A DNA stretch of 64,000 bases from Akkermansiaceae bacterium. GTDB lineage: Bacteria; Verrucomicrobiota; Verrucomicrobiia; Verrucomicrobiales; Akkermansiaceae. The notes beneath the pieces were generated by a model. That model searched no databases, had not been told where the DNA came from, and saw only the letters and a program-made list of their open reading frames with translations. Location of the stretch: positions 162,997-226,996 of the forward strand of contig JABDRB010000009.1 of assembly GCA_013041925.1 (NCBI GenBank), read 5' to 3'. The translations under genes and the position numbers were made by a program. Positions 32,983 through 42,426 of the stretch are shown here, piece by piece (within the stretch, counting starts at the first letter, position 1; each line of letters begins with the position of its first letter).

Positions 32983-35900
32983 ATGCTCAATACACTCATA
33001 CGTTTTTCACTATCACAACGGGCACTCATTCTCGTGGTTGCCTTGGTTCTCATGATTTTGGGAGTCAAGAAGACAATAGAACTGCCTGTAGAGGTTTTGC
33101 CTGACCTCACTAAACCTACAGTCACTATCTTAATCGAAGCCCCTGGTTACGCTCCCGAAGAAGTGGAGACACTCATTACAGTCCCCATGGAATCATCCCT
33201 CATGGGAGTCAATGGTGTAACCCGCCTTCGTACTATCAATGATATTTCGCTTTCGCTCCTCATCGTTGAATTTGAATGGGGAACAGATATATATAGAGCC
33301 CGTCAATTAGTCCAAGAACGCCTTACTGGGGCAGGAGAGATTCTGCCCGAAGGGATCACACCTTACATGACCCCTGTTAGCTCCCTAATGGGTGACATAA
33401 TGCTTATCGGTCTGCGTGATCCGACTGGAAATACGGATGTGAAAGACCTTCGAGTCACTGCGGACTGGGTTATCGCCCGTCGCTTGCAATCCATACCCGG
33501 CATCGCCGAAGTTCTTTCTATGGGCGGTGGAGTAAAGCAGGTGCAAGTCCAGCCAGATCCTAACCAGATGCTCTCGCTCGGCGTAACCTTTGAGGAAATC
33601 CAGGCCGCCGCAAAACGTGCCGTGAAGAACTCCACTGGTGGATTCCTCACCGAACAAGATCAAGAAATTATGGTGCGGAATCTCGCCATGACTACCGATC
33701 TCGCCGAAATTGCAAAGACGATTGTTAAATACGAGGATGACCGAGCCATTCGCCTAAAAGACGTAGCCAAAGTGGTCTGGGACATCGAGCCTATGCGCGG
33801 CGATGCCGGCTTGGGAACCTCAGCCGATACTCCGGGTGAGAACGGTATGCTCGGAAACTCCGGGGTGGTTTTGAGCGTTCGAAAATCCCCAGGTTTTGAT
33901 GCCATTAAGCTCACAGAACAAGTCGAAGATGCCATGGCTGATCTCGAAAAATCCCTGCCAGAAGGAGCTGAGATGATCACAATTTACCGTCAACGTGATT
34001 TCATCGATCTCTCTATTGGAAATTTGAAAGAAGCCCTACGCGACGGAGCCATCATGGTTTCCATCGTTCTCTTCCTTTTCCTGTTCAACTTCCGCGTGAC
34101 GCTTATCACCTTGACAGCCATTCCACTGTCTCTGGGAATCACCATACTCGTTTTTGACCTAGCTGGGATGAGCGTAAACTCCATGACTCTTGGCGGTCTT
34201 GCCGTGGCTATTGGCATGGTTGTTGATGATGCCATCGTGGATGTCGAAAATGTCTTTCGACGCTTACGGGAGAACACTGCACTTGCCGAGCCCAAGCCAA
34301 AGCTTGAAGTCATCGCTCGCGCCTCTGCCGAGGTCCGCTCCTCCATCCTCTATGCGACGATTCTCATCATTCTCGTATTCCTCCCACTCATCGCTCTCAG
34401 CGGTGTGGAAGGTCGCCTTTTTACTCCGATCGCCGTCGCCACCATGATCAGCATGGCAGCCTCCTTCGTGGTATCTCTCACTGTCATTCCGGTTCTTAGT
34501 TCATTCCTACTCAATCCAAAACCAGGAAAAGGTCACGACGATGGCTTCCTCGTAAGAATATTGAAGAAAGTCTTCAGTGCCACCCTGCTACGCTTCTCGC
34601 TAGCTCAGCCCCTTCTTCTGCTGGCTATTACAGTCGGAATCATCGCGTTTTCCGGGTTCGAATTTACCAAGATGGGCGGGAACTTCTTGCCTGCTTTCCG
34701 CGAGCCAACTGCCGTCATTGCTACCACGATGGCTCCCGGAACGTCTCTAAAAACAACCAGGGATGTATCGCTGACCGCTCAGGACCTACTTCTGAAAATA
34801 AAAGGAGTCGAGACGGTAGGCTACCGTCTCGGGCGCGCTGAACGCGGCGACCATGTCGTACCCGTATCCACCGTCGAATTTGAACTCGATTTTGACGAAT
34901 ATGGGCAGGAAAACCGCGACAAGGTTATGGAAGAAGTGCGCGATACGATGCGCTCAATCCCCGGTACGTTCAGTGCCATGAGCACTCCTCTCGCCGACCG
35001 CATCGGCCATATGCTTAGTGGGGTTTCTGCCAAAGTAGCGGTCAAAATATATGGCCCCGATCTTGATGAATTGAGAAATCTAGGTGATCAGGTCGTTGCT
35101 ATTGCTAGAGATATTCCTGGAATGGAGGAAGCCCGCACTGAACAACAAGGATCTGTTCCCCAGCTCCGCATTGAAATTGATCGCGACAGAGCTGCCGCAT
35201 ATGGTGTCACTCCAGGCGAACTCAATGAGGAACTTGCCGATCTCATTGGAGGCGGTTACGTCTCTGAAATTTATGAAAATCAACGAGTCTACGATCTAGT
35301 TGTGCGCCTACCCACCGAATGGAGGGAAGACCCCGACAAACTACGTAACCTCTATATCGACACCCATAATGGTGACCGGATTCCACTGAATTACGTTGCT
35401 GAAATCCGCCAAGCCAATGGACCTAACACCATTCTTAGGGAAAACACGCAGCGTCGCTTCGTGGTTTCGATTAACCCGACCACTTCAGACCTTAACGCAG
35501 TCGTCGAAGAACTTCAGCAAAAGGTTACAGAACAAATCAAGCTTCCTGAAGGGTATACTATCTCCTTTGAAGGAGAGTATCAGGCTCAGCAAGAAGCCCG
35601 CCGGACAATTATCATCATGTCCAGCGTGATTCTTCTGGTGATCGCCTTTTTGCTCTACAGCTTTTTCAAGAGCTTTAGCTTCGTGATGCTTGTTCTTACC
35701 AATATTCCGATCTCGCTGATTGGCGGTATTCTTCTGACCCGGTTCACACTGGATAACGTCAGCATCGCGACTCTCGTCGGCTTCATCGCTATCTCTGGAA
35801 TAGCTGCACGAAACTCAATCATGATGATCTCCCACTATCTCCATCTGATGGCGCATGAGAGCGAAGAATTCACAGTGAAAATGGTCATCCGAGGCACCGA

Positions 35901-36138
35901 AGAGCGCCTCGTACCCGTACTCATGACAGCCATCTCTGCCGGGGTTGCGTTAATCCCCCTTGTTCTCGCTGCCGATGAACCAGGTAAGGAAATACTCAAC
36001 CCTGTGGCTATTGTCATCGTAGGCGGCCTGATCAGTGCGACTCTGCTCGGTCTCGTCGTGACCCCGGCCATCTTCTACCAATTCTGCCGTAAATCTGCCG
36101 CTCGCTCTCTTGAGCGAGGTGCATCTGCCGCAGACTAA
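32983..36138 (+). CDS. HME-RND efflux pump, CzcA/CusA family (operon 2)
   Basis: 1051 aa, normal RND length. N-terminal TM with DLTKPTVTILIEAPGYAPEE after it, TM4 motif AVAIGMVVDDAIVDVEN, second-half TM GFIAISGIAARNSIMMI. The double-aspartate TM4 motif resembles that of the pump in operon 4 and differs from the CusA-like and the DFG-type CzcA-like pumps, so the metal is uncertain; a divalent metal is likely. The next gene codes for a His/Cys-rich exported protein. Confidence 0.88.
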   Translation: MLNTLIRFSLSQRALILVVALVLMILGVKKTIELPVEVLPDLTKPTVTILIEAPGYAPEEVETLITVPMESSLMGVNGVTRLRTINDISLSLLIVEFEWGTDIYRARQLVQERLTGAGEILPEGITPYMTPVSSLMGDIMLIGLRDPTGNTDVKDLRVTADWVIARRLQSIPGIAEVLSMGGGVKQVQVQPDPNQMLSLGVTFEEIQAAAKRAVKNSTGGFLTEQDQEIMVRNLAMTTDLAEIAKTIVKYEDDRAIRLKDVAKVVWDIEPMRGDAGLGTSADTPGENGMLGNSGVVLSVRKSPGFDAIKLTEQVEDAMADLEKSLPEGAEMITIYRQRDFIDLSIGNLKEALRDGAIMVSIVLFLFLFNFRVTLITLTAIPLSLGITILVFDLAGMSVNSMTLGGLAVAIGMVVDDAIVDVENVFRRLRENTALAEPKPKLEVIARASAEVRSSILYATILIILVFLPLIALSGVEGRLFTPIAVATMISMAASFVVSLTVIPVLSSFLLNPKPGKGHDDGFLVRILKKVFSATLLRFSLAQPLLLLAITVGIIAFSGFEFTKMGGNFLPAFREPTAVIATTMAPGTSLKTTRDVSLTAQDLLLKIKGVETVGYRLGRAERGDHVVPVSTVEFELDFDEYGQENRDKVMEEVRDTMRSIPGTFSAMSTPLADRIGHMLSGVSAKVAVKIYGPDLDELRNLGDQVVAIARDIPGMEEARTEQQGSVPQLRIEIDRDRAAAYGVTPGELNEELADLIGGGYVSEIYENQRVYDLVVRLPTEWREDPDKLRNLYIDTHNGDRIPLNYVAEIRQANGPNTILRENTQRRFVVSINPTTSDLNAVVEELQQKVTEQIKLPEGYTISFEGEYQAQQEARRTIIIMSSVILLVIAFLLYSFFKSFSFVMLVLTNIPISLIGGILLTRFTLDNVSIATLVGFIAISGIAARNSIMMISHYLHLMAHESEEFTVKMVIRGTEERLVPVLMTAISAGVALIPLVLAADEPGKEILNPVAIVIVGGLISATLLGLVVTPAIFYQFCRKSAARSLERGASAAD

Positions 36139-36205
36139 ATTAGAACAATCTACAGCCAAAATGGCTGTGCAACCAAAGAAACCAAAACCAAAACTAAAAA
36201 AAACA

Positions 36206-36754
36206 ATGAAACTGAATACCAAAACACTAATCGCCGTTGCCCTCTGTGGCTTCGCCCCTACCACCCTACTAGCGGAGGAAAAAAAGCACAAACATGATCA
36301 TAAAGAACATGCTGGGCATGACCACAAAGAGCACGCAGTCAAAGGCCCGAACAACGGACGTATGATCATGAAAGTCGAACCCCATGCCGAATTTTTCGTC
36401 ACAAAGGATCGCAAGGTTCAAATCACATTCGTTGATGATGACGGAAAGAAGGTTCCAGTCGGCAATCAAAAGGTCACCATCATTTGCGGTGATCGCTCAA
36501 ACCCAACGACTCTAAAGATGGTGAAAAAAGATGGAATGCTCGTTTCATCCAACACTCTCCCCAAAGGGAATGACTACCCCACGGTAGTCAGTATCAAATC
36601 AACCCCAGATGCGAAAACCGTGCGCGAGAAGTTCAATCTCAACATGAGCGAGTGCCCAACCTGCGACAACAAGGAATATCACTGTAGCTGTGACCATGGA
36701 GCTGAAAAAGGTGGTGGAAAAAAAGAAGGAAACCATAAAGGCCACGACCACTAA
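36206..36754 (+). CDS. His/Cys-rich periplasmic metal-binding protein
   Basis: 182 aa from ATG 36206. Signal peptide, His-rich N-terminal part (HKHDHKEHAGHDHKEH), a β-rich core (HAEFFVTKDRKVQITFVDDD) and a terminal cysteine cluster with CPTCDNKEYHCSCDHG. Likely metal chelator or chaperone for the pump of operon 2. An inverted repeat CGTCTCC/GGAGACG (36771-36798) follows the stop. Confidence 0.75.
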   Translation: MKLNTKTLIAVALCGFAPTTLLAEEKKHKHDHKEHAGHDHKEHAVKGPNNGRMIMKVEPHAEFFVTKDRKVQITFVDDDGKKVPVGNQKVTIICGDRSNPTTLKMVKKDGMLVSSNTLPKGNDYPTVVSIKSTPDAKTVREKFNLNMSECPTCDNKEYHCSCDHGAEKGGGKKEGNHKGHDH

Positions 36755-36770
36755 ATCGTCTTCACCACTT

Positions 36771-36798
36771 CGTCTCCTGCGGGCCCCCGTGGGAGACG
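36771..36798 (+). terminator. GC-rich stem-loop after operon 2
   Basis: CGTCTCC (36771-36777) pairs with GGAGACG (36792-36798) around a GC-rich centre that pairs further. No T-run follows. Confidence 0.5.
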
Positions 36799-36849
36799 AT
36801 CTAGCGACCAATCCAAGCCAACCAGTTAAGATACATAACATCTGAGCCA

Positions 36850-37404
36850 ATGAATACGATCCTATCTAAATCCCTGGCGGCTCTTCTCATTGCAATGCCG
36901 CTCGCCGCAGCCGAGCCGAGTTCCTTTCTTGGCGTGAAAGCCAACGTTGCGGGAAAAGCAAGCTACAAGGATATCAAAGGTTCGTCAACCCGGACCAAAA
37001 TACAAACCCGAGCATTAAACGTCGAAGTTTCCAATTTTGGCAAGGAGGATATTCCCGGAGTGAAGGTGAAGTGGTGGATCTTCGGTCACACAATGAAAGA
37101 CCACAAGCTTGTGAAGCTCGGTCAAGGGGAGCGGGTAGTTCTAGTCCCGGCCCGCGACGGATTTAAATTCGCTAGCTCGAAGGTGGAAGCCACCGGAACA
37201 CGCAAACACAAAGTTTCATCTCGGAAGAGGCCTGGCAAAAAGAGTCGGGGCAAGAAGTCCAGAACGACAACCAAGACCGTACCAGCTTCAGGCAAGGAGT
37301 ATTATGGTTACGCAGTGGAAATCTATGTGGGGGGCAAACTAGTGGCATCTAAATACAGTCAGCCAAGTTTTGAGAAGGAACTCCACCCCAAAAAACAATT
37401 CTAA
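36850..37404 (+). CDS. Exported basic protein, unknown
   Basis: 184 aa with signal peptide (LAALLIAMPLAAAEP). A β-rich core (LNVEVSNFGKEDIPGVKVKW) looks like an Ig/CARDB-like sandwich, interrupted by a Lys/Arg-rich segment (about residues 117-140), ending PSFEKELHPKKQF. Found between a metal binder and the HAMP/P-type ATPase genes; function unknown. Confidence 0.55.
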   Translation: MNTILSKSLAALLIAMPLAAAEPSSFLGVKANVAGKASYKDIKGSSTRTKIQTRALNVEVSNFGKEDIPGVKVKWWIFGHTMKDHKLVKLGQGERVVLVPARDGFKFASSKVEATGTRKHKVSSRKRPGKKSRGKKSRTTTKTVPASGKEYYGYAVEIYVGGKLVASKYSQPSFEKELHPKKQF

Positions 37405-37416
37405 CAACAATATAAA

Positions 37417-37935
37417 ATGAAATCATCTACCAAAAGGTTCGACGCAAACCCCTTGAAACCCACGCTCGATCAATCAATGCTACGCTGGACATTTGGGGCG
37501 GTCTTCGTGGGCATGTTGGCGTATCCTCTGGCGGAGTACTTCATTGACCGGCCTACGGATGGAATGACCTTCTTCACACATCACCTTCTGCACGTTCTCG
37601 TGAACGGAATCGTGGTCTGGATAGCGCTGGTCTCCGTAATCCGGCGAGCCGTTGTCGAACCGGCTTCACGGATTTTTGTGCATTTGCAGCGAGTCGCTTC
37701 AGGCAGGTTGGAGTATCTCGATTGCGAGGTGCAAAGCCGTGAGGTCGGAGATGTCGTGGCGAGTATCAATTCGTTGATCGAAACACTGAAACGTATCCCC
37801 GCACCGGACTCTGCATCCCGCGCAATGGATCGGGTACGTGAACTCCGGGGGATTCTGAAACAGAACACCGGCAGACTAGGCGACGATATCGTGCCTGCGA
37901 TGAGGATTTTGACATTTATTTCACCAACACACTAA
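37417..37935 (+). CDS. Two-TM HAMP-like membrane protein, paralogue 1
   Basis: 172 aa. Two TM helices (about residues 23-43 and 58-80), then a HAMP-like segment (RRAVVEPASRIFVHLQRVAS, GDVVASINSLIETLKRI) with no effector domain behind it. A paralogue (39907) lies on the other side of the P-type ATPase. HAMP modules normally pass a signal from membrane to cytoplasm, so a sensory or pump-modulating partner is possible. Ends 13 bp before the ATPase start. Confidence 0.6.
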   Translation: MKSSTKRFDANPLKPTLDQSMLRWTFGAVFVGMLAYPLAEYFIDRPTDGMTFFTHHLLHVLVNGIVVWIALVSVIRRAVVEPASRIFVHLQRVASGRLEYLDCEVQSREVGDVVASINSLIETLKRIPAPDSASRAMDRVRELRGILKQNTGRLGDDIVPAMRILTFISPTH

Positions 37936-37948
37936 CACTTTCCTATTC

Positions 37949-39907
37949 ATGCACCAACAGACCCACGAAGTGAAGAAGTCCGACTGCGGATGTGAACATG
38001 ATCACAGCTCCGGGCCACTGCCTCAGAAAACCTTGATCGCGGTTGCTGGGGTGCTCACCGGAGCCGGGCTGATCTTGCTATGGTCAGGGATACCCGAGTT
38101 GTGGCAGATGACCGCTTTTGCAGCCGCAACACTGTCAGGTGGGGCTCTGGTATTTCCTGCCGCCTGGAAGGCCCTGCTGAAGTTTAAACTCGATATGAAC
38201 GTGCTGATGACTGTTGCAGTCGTCGGAGCATGGATCATTGGCGAGCATGCGGAGGCCGCAGCAGTGGTGTTCCTTTTCGCGCTATCCGAGTGGTTAGAGG
38301 GACTGAGCGCCGAGCGGGCTCGGAATGCGGTCCGCTCGCTCATGTCGCTCGCTCCGGAGACGGCATTGCGGAAATCAGAAGGTGGTTCGGTAGATGAAGT
38401 TCCGGCCGCGGAAGTGGCAGCCGGAGAAATGATTTTGGTCCGCAGCGGGCAAAGGATTCCGCTTGATGGGGAAGTGACCGGTGGCCGATCCGCAGTGAAC
38501 CAGGCACCGATCACCGGAGAGTCGGTGCCAGTGGAGAAGGAACTCGGCAACGAGGTCTATGCCGGCACGGTGAACGGTGAGGGCTCACTGGAGATCCGTG
38601 TGACCAAGATCGCTGCGGATTCTACCTTGGCCAGAATCGGTCGACTCATCGAAGAAGCAGAAGGCAGCCAGGCACCAACCCAGCGCTTTGTGGACAAGTT
38701 CGCATCGATCTATACACCTTTGGTGTTCGCCGCAGCGATTCTCACCGCGTTGATTGCCCCGTTATTCTTTGGTGCCGAATGGCAACCATGGATCTACAAG
38801 GCGCTGGCTCTTCTGGTAATCGCCTGCCCGTGCGCTCTAGTGATTGCTACGCCAGTATCGATTGTTTCTGGACTAACAGCTTTGGCCCGCCGGGGCGTGC
38901 TGGTGAAGGGTGGAGTCCATCTTGAAGCGTTAGGCAAGCTCAAGGCGTTGGCGGTGGACAAGACCGGCACCATTACCGAGGGCAAGCCGAAGGTGGTCGC
39001 CCTGCGATCACTTTCTGGTGAAACCGAGTCGCATGTTCTCGCGCTCGCTGCATCGATCGATAGCCATTCCGAACATCCAATTGCACGCGCCGTGGTCGAC
39101 TACGCCGAAGAGAGGCAAATAAGTATCCCAAAATCATCAGACTACGAATCAATTGTAGGTCAGGGCGCTGAGGCCGTAATTAAGGGGCAGACGTATTTCG
39201 TAGGGAACCATCGGCTTGTCCATTCCAGCGGACTCTGCGGTGCTGACTTAGAGGCGAAACTCGCTGAAGTCGAAGCCAAAGGTCTTTCTCTGGCAGTTTT
39301 AGGGCGACGACCGTCGGACAATGGTGCTGGTGAAATACTCGGCTTGATCTCAATTGGCGACGCGCTCCGTCCGAAGGCGCGGCAATCGCTAGATTTACTA
39401 CATACTGCGGGCCTCGAAAAAATCGTGATGCTCAGTGGAGACAATCAACGCACCGTCGATGCCATTGCGAAAGATGCTGGGCTCGATGAAGCCTTTGGAG
39501 ACATGATGCCAGACGACAAAGTTGCCCGGCTTCGTGAAATGATCAAACGCCATGGACAGGTTGGAATGATCGGAGATGGCGTCAACGACGCTCCGGCACT
39601 TGCCGTGGCAAGCGTAGGTATTGCAATGGGCGCGATCGGTAGTGACACGGCAATTGAGACTGCTGACGTAGCACTAATGGAAGACGATCTCAGTAAACTT
39701 GCCTACGCGATAGAACTAGGAAAACGCACCCTCGGGATGATCCAGTTCAACATAAGCTTCGCACTTTTGGTGAAGGCTGTTTTTTTAATCCTGACCTTTG
39801 CTGGTCACGCCACATTGTGGATGGCGATCCTCGCCGACACGGGAGCCACACTAATGGTTATCGCCAACGCCCTTCGCCTGCTCTCTTCACCTCACAAACT
39901 ACAGTAA
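37949..39907 (+). CDS. Heavy-metal P1B-type ATPase (ZntA/CadA-like)
   Basis: 652 aa. TM CPC motif C293-P294-C295 (ACPCALVIATPV), phosphorylation site D337 (DKTGTITEGKP), HP motif SEHPIARA, GDGVNDAPALA hinge. The N-terminus is short and lacks a full HMA domain but has CGCEHDHS as possible ligand. The CPC type exports Zn(II)/Cd(II)/Pb(II) or Cu(I) from the cytoplasm; a Zn/Cd role is favoured by similarity to ZntA. Its stop overlaps the start of the following HAMP gene (TAATG). Confidence 0.9.
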   Translation: MHQQTHEVKKSDCGCEHDHSSGPLPQKTLIAVAGVLTGAGLILLWSGIPELWQMTAFAAATLSGGALVFPAAWKALLKFKLDMNVLMTVAVVGAWIIGEHAEAAAVVFLFALSEWLEGLSAERARNAVRSLMSLAPETALRKSEGGSVDEVPAAEVAAGEMILVRSGQRIPLDGEVTGGRSAVNQAPITGESVPVEKELGNEVYAGTVNGEGSLEIRVTKIAADSTLARIGRLIEEAEGSQAPTQRFVDKFASIYTPLVFAAAILTALIAPLFFGAEWQPWIYKALALLVIACPCALVIATPVSIVSGLTALARRGVLVKGGVHLEALGKLKALAVDKTGTITEGKPKVVALRSLSGETESHVLALAASIDSHSEHPIARAVVDYAEERQISIPKSSDYESIVGQGAEAVIKGQTYFVGNHRLVHSSGLCGADLEAKLAEVEAKGLSLAVLGRRPSDNGAGEILGLISIGDALRPKARQSLDLLHTAGLEKIVMLSGDNQRTVDAIAKDAGLDEAFGDMMPDDKVARLREMIKRHGQVGMIGDGVNDAPALAVASVGIAMGAIGSDTAIETADVALMEDDLSKLAYAIELGKRTLGMIQFNISFALLVKAVFLILTFAGHATLWMAILADTGATLMVIANALRLLSSPHKLQ

Positions 39908-40464
39908 TGCAAACCGCAATAGACCGAACTCCCAAAAGCCAATCAATGAAATCCATGAGCTGGACGCTAACGAAGTCATCTCTCGTGGCTGTACTCATGG
40001 GTATGGTAACTTATACTGCCTTCGAGATCACCACGTCTGGCAAGCTGGATCCAAACGAACTTTTCATACATCATCTCCTTCCAACATTATTCACGGGAAT
40101 CATCATCTGGTTCGTTCTTAGCTTTCTGCTCCGGTCTAAAGTCATAAATCCTGTCAGAGAAATCCTCGTCCATCTCACACATATTGGGAACGGCCGTTTC
40201 GCGCCTCTGGAGATAGACTCCGATATCTATGAAATTGAAGAGATTGTTGATGAGGTCAATCACCTTACATTCAAACTTAAGGAAGCTCCGGACGCCGAGG
40301 GCACAAGTAAAGCCATCGACGACCTAGTTATGCTTCGCGCCGATATCAAGAACCTCATTGAAAACGAGCAACTTGCGCCTGACCCATTCATACCTATCAT
40401 GAAGGATCTGAAAAAGCTCGAAAGCCACCTTCTTTCTGCCATTCTGGCAGAGCCTAAATATTAA
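39907..40464 (+). CDS. Two-TM HAMP-like membrane protein, paralogue 2
   Basis: 185 aa. TM1 near residues 25-42 (SLVAVLMGMVTYTAFEI), TM2 near 61-80 (LFTGIIIWFVLSFLLRS), HAMP-like segment VINPVREILVHLTHIGNG and DEVNHLTFKL. Similar in layout to the protein at 37417. Translationally coupled to the ATPase (overlapping TAATG). Its codons for residues 32-64 are the source of the 98-bp segment found at the start of the chimeric integrase. Confidence 0.65.
   Translation: MQTAIDRTPKSQSMKSMSWTLTKSSLVAVLMGMVTYTAFEITTSGKLDPNELFIHHLLPTLFTGIIIWFVLSFLLRSKVINPVREILVHLTHIGNGRFAPLEIDSDIYEIEEIVDEVNHLTFKLKEAPDAEGTSKAIDDLVMLRADIKNLIENEQLAPDPFIPIMKDLKKLESHLLSAILAEPKY
40002..40099 (+). repeat. 98-bp direct repeat, right copy (inside HAMP gene)
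   Basis: 96/98 identity to 18410-18507. Here it lies within an uninterrupted gene, so this is the parental copy. Confidence 0.95.
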
Positions 40465-40520
40465 TTTGCAATTATTGGGGAATAAAACTACCATGCCGTC
40501 TCTCCTGTTTATTAGACACG

Positions 40521-40949
40521 ATGCTTCATAAAGTAACAGCTTCAGCACTATTCACTCTGATGGCCATGACAATTGTCATGTCACAGTCGGGACTGCGCTA
40601 TTGTCTGTGTCTTGAAAAAGTCTTTGCTGGCGAATGTGAATGTTTGGAAATGGTCGTGTTTGACGAGTGCTCATTTTCTAAGGAGGAGCTTGAACCCTGT
40701 GCTCCGTCATGCGCTGATGATTGTAGTGTAAAAATATCAACCGAAGACTGTACGGTCGATTTCATTTTTGATATAGATGTCAGTGTTCCAAGTGACGTTG
40801 ATGGCCAATCTCTTGTCCTTCAATCTGTAATAAATATTCCAACCCCGTCTTACCATCGTTCCACGAATGAAATTCGCGGAAGTCCACCAGCACTTCTGGT
40901 GGTTTCATCTGTGCCTATTTATGTTCGGCACCTAGTGTTTCTTGTTTGA
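40521..40949 (+). CDS. Cys-rich exported protein, CzcI-like leader gene of RND operon 3
   Basis: 142 aa. Signal peptide, then many cysteines (YCLCLEKVFAGECECLE, CAPSCADDC). The C-terminus IYVRHLVFLV resembles the hydrophobic tail of the leader protein of operon 1. A terminator-like hairpin (40963-40998) separates it from the OMF gene. Confidence 0.6.
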   Translation: MLHKVTASALFTLMAMTIVMSQSGLRYCLCLEKVFAGECECLEMVVFDECSFSKEELEPCAPSCADDCSVKISTEDCTVDFIFDIDVSVPSDVDGQSLVLQSVINIPTPSYHRSTNEIRGSPPALLVVSSVPIYVRHLVFLV

Positions 40950-40962
40950 TTCCTTAGATTCG

Positions 40963-40998
40963 ATAGCGCACACACCTTGGTAGTGCTCGCTATTTTTG
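40963..40998 (+). terminator. Terminator/attenuator-like hairpin before RND operon 3
   Basis: ATAGCG-CAC pairs with GTG-CTCGCTAT (two-base bulge), directly followed by TTTTTG. It lies between the Cys-rich leader gene and the pump genes, so it could limit read-through. A second dyad GTCCCAGA/TCTGGG follows at 41034-41053. Confidence 0.55.
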
Positions 40999-41094
40999 TG
41001 TCCTAATCGCGCCTCTATTACGGGTCGTTGATTGTCCCAGAACGTAATCTGGGGGACTTCTTTTCCTAGATCTAACTTAATCTGAAACACTAAA

Positions 41095-42402
41095 ATGTAT
41101 CTTAATATTCTCATCCCACTGACTGCTTCACTCTTTCTTGTAAGCTGCGCCTCCAATCAAAACAACTCAGTCTCATCTGATCAAAACCTACAAATCGCTT
41201 CCTCATCAGCATTCTCTGCAATAGTTTCTACTCCCTCACTACACGGTGAGGTGACTCGATCACGGGCGATCAAGCATGCGGTTACATACAGTCCCAAACT
41301 AAGAGCCCTACGAGCCGAACTCCGTGCATTACACGCTGAAGTTCTTCAGGCAGGCCTTCGCCCAAACCCTGAGCTTGGCCTTGAAATTGAAAATTTCTCC
41401 GGCAGCGGAAACACACATGGATTCAAAACTGCCGAAATCACGGCGGCTGTTTCTCAGAAGCTAGAGCTTGGAGGGAAACGTGCTAAACGTCATCTTGTAG
41501 CCAATCTGAAAGCGCAAGCCCTAACCTCCGCAATACGCAGTATGGAACAAGAGGTCACAATCGAAACTGACAAGGCTTTTACTGCGTTGTTAGCAGCTCG
41601 AAAATTGCGACTGTTAGCCGAAGAAAATCTAGCTAGCTCACAAGAGCAGGTAAAGACACTCGATTCTCTGATTGAAGCGGGTGCCACGTCCAGTATCGAT
41701 GGCAATAAAGCAAGGCTCGCACGCTCTGAATCACGCGAATTACTAGCAGAAGCACGCTCTTCTGAAACCAGCGCAGCTGCAATGTTAAGCCAAATCTGGG
41801 GCGGTGGATCTGCGAACATCAAAGCAACTGGCTCGCTAGATTCAAACGGCCTAACAACGACAGCAGTCAATCCAGGTATAGTTATCTCCAAGCATCCTTC
41901 CATGAAGTCCGCCGCTTTGGTATTCGCCCTTAATCAGGCTATCTACAAACTTCAAAAAGCATATCGAATCTCCGACGTAAGCATCAGTGGAGGCGTTCGC
42001 AATTTCGGAGAAAGCAATGATACCGCCGCCGTAGTAGGAATCTCTATCCCTCTTCCTCTATATAATAAAAACCAAGGAAATATTCGTGCGGCGGAGGAAA
42101 GAGTAGATAAAGCCCGCGCACAGGGACAAGCAGTCGAAAGTCGCCTCCGCTTACAAGTGACTCAACTGAATGCCGATCTTCGTTCAGCAAAAAGCAGAGT
42201 GGTTGAAATTGACTCACGGACAGTCGCAGCAGCAAGAAAGGCACTTAGCGACACTCAGACAGCCTACGCTGCTGGGAAAAAATCCCTTCTCGAATACATC
42301 GATGCCCGGAAGACACTTTTTGAAATTGAGCGGCGACAAATCAAAGCACGGGCTGATTTACAAAAAGCCTCGAATTCTCTCAAACACTTCTCCCGCAATT
42401 AA
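41095..42402 (+). CDS. Outer-membrane efflux lipoprotein of RND operon 3 (CzcC-like)
   Basis: 435 aa. Lipobox LVSC at residues ~17-20. OEP repeats: AIKHAVTYSPKLRALRAELR near 60-80, AAVSQKLELGGKRAKRHLVA near 119-138, VVGISIPLPLYNKNQGNIRA in the second half. The adaptor gene starts 24 bp after the stop. Confidence 0.88.
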   Translation: MYLNILIPLTASLFLVSCASNQNNSVSSDQNLQIASSSAFSAIVSTPSLHGEVTRSRAIKHAVTYSPKLRALRAELRALHAEVLQAGLRPNPELGLEIENFSGSGNTHGFKTAEITAAVSQKLELGGKRAKRHLVANLKAQALTSAIRSMEQEVTIETDKAFTALLAARKLRLLAEENLASSQEQVKTLDSLIEAGATSSIDGNKARLARSESRELLAEARSSETSAAAMLSQIWGGGSANIKATGSLDSNGLTTTAVNPGIVISKHPSMKSAALVFALNQAIYKLQKAYRISDVSISGGVRNFGESNDTAAVVGISIPLPLYNKNQGNIRAAEERVDKARAQGQAVESRLRLQVTQLNADLRSAKSRVVEIDSRTVAAARKALSDTQTAYAAGKKSLLEYIDARKTLFEIERRQIKARADLQKASNSLKHFSRN

Positions 42403-42426
42403 TCACTACTAACCCCACAAAAAACC

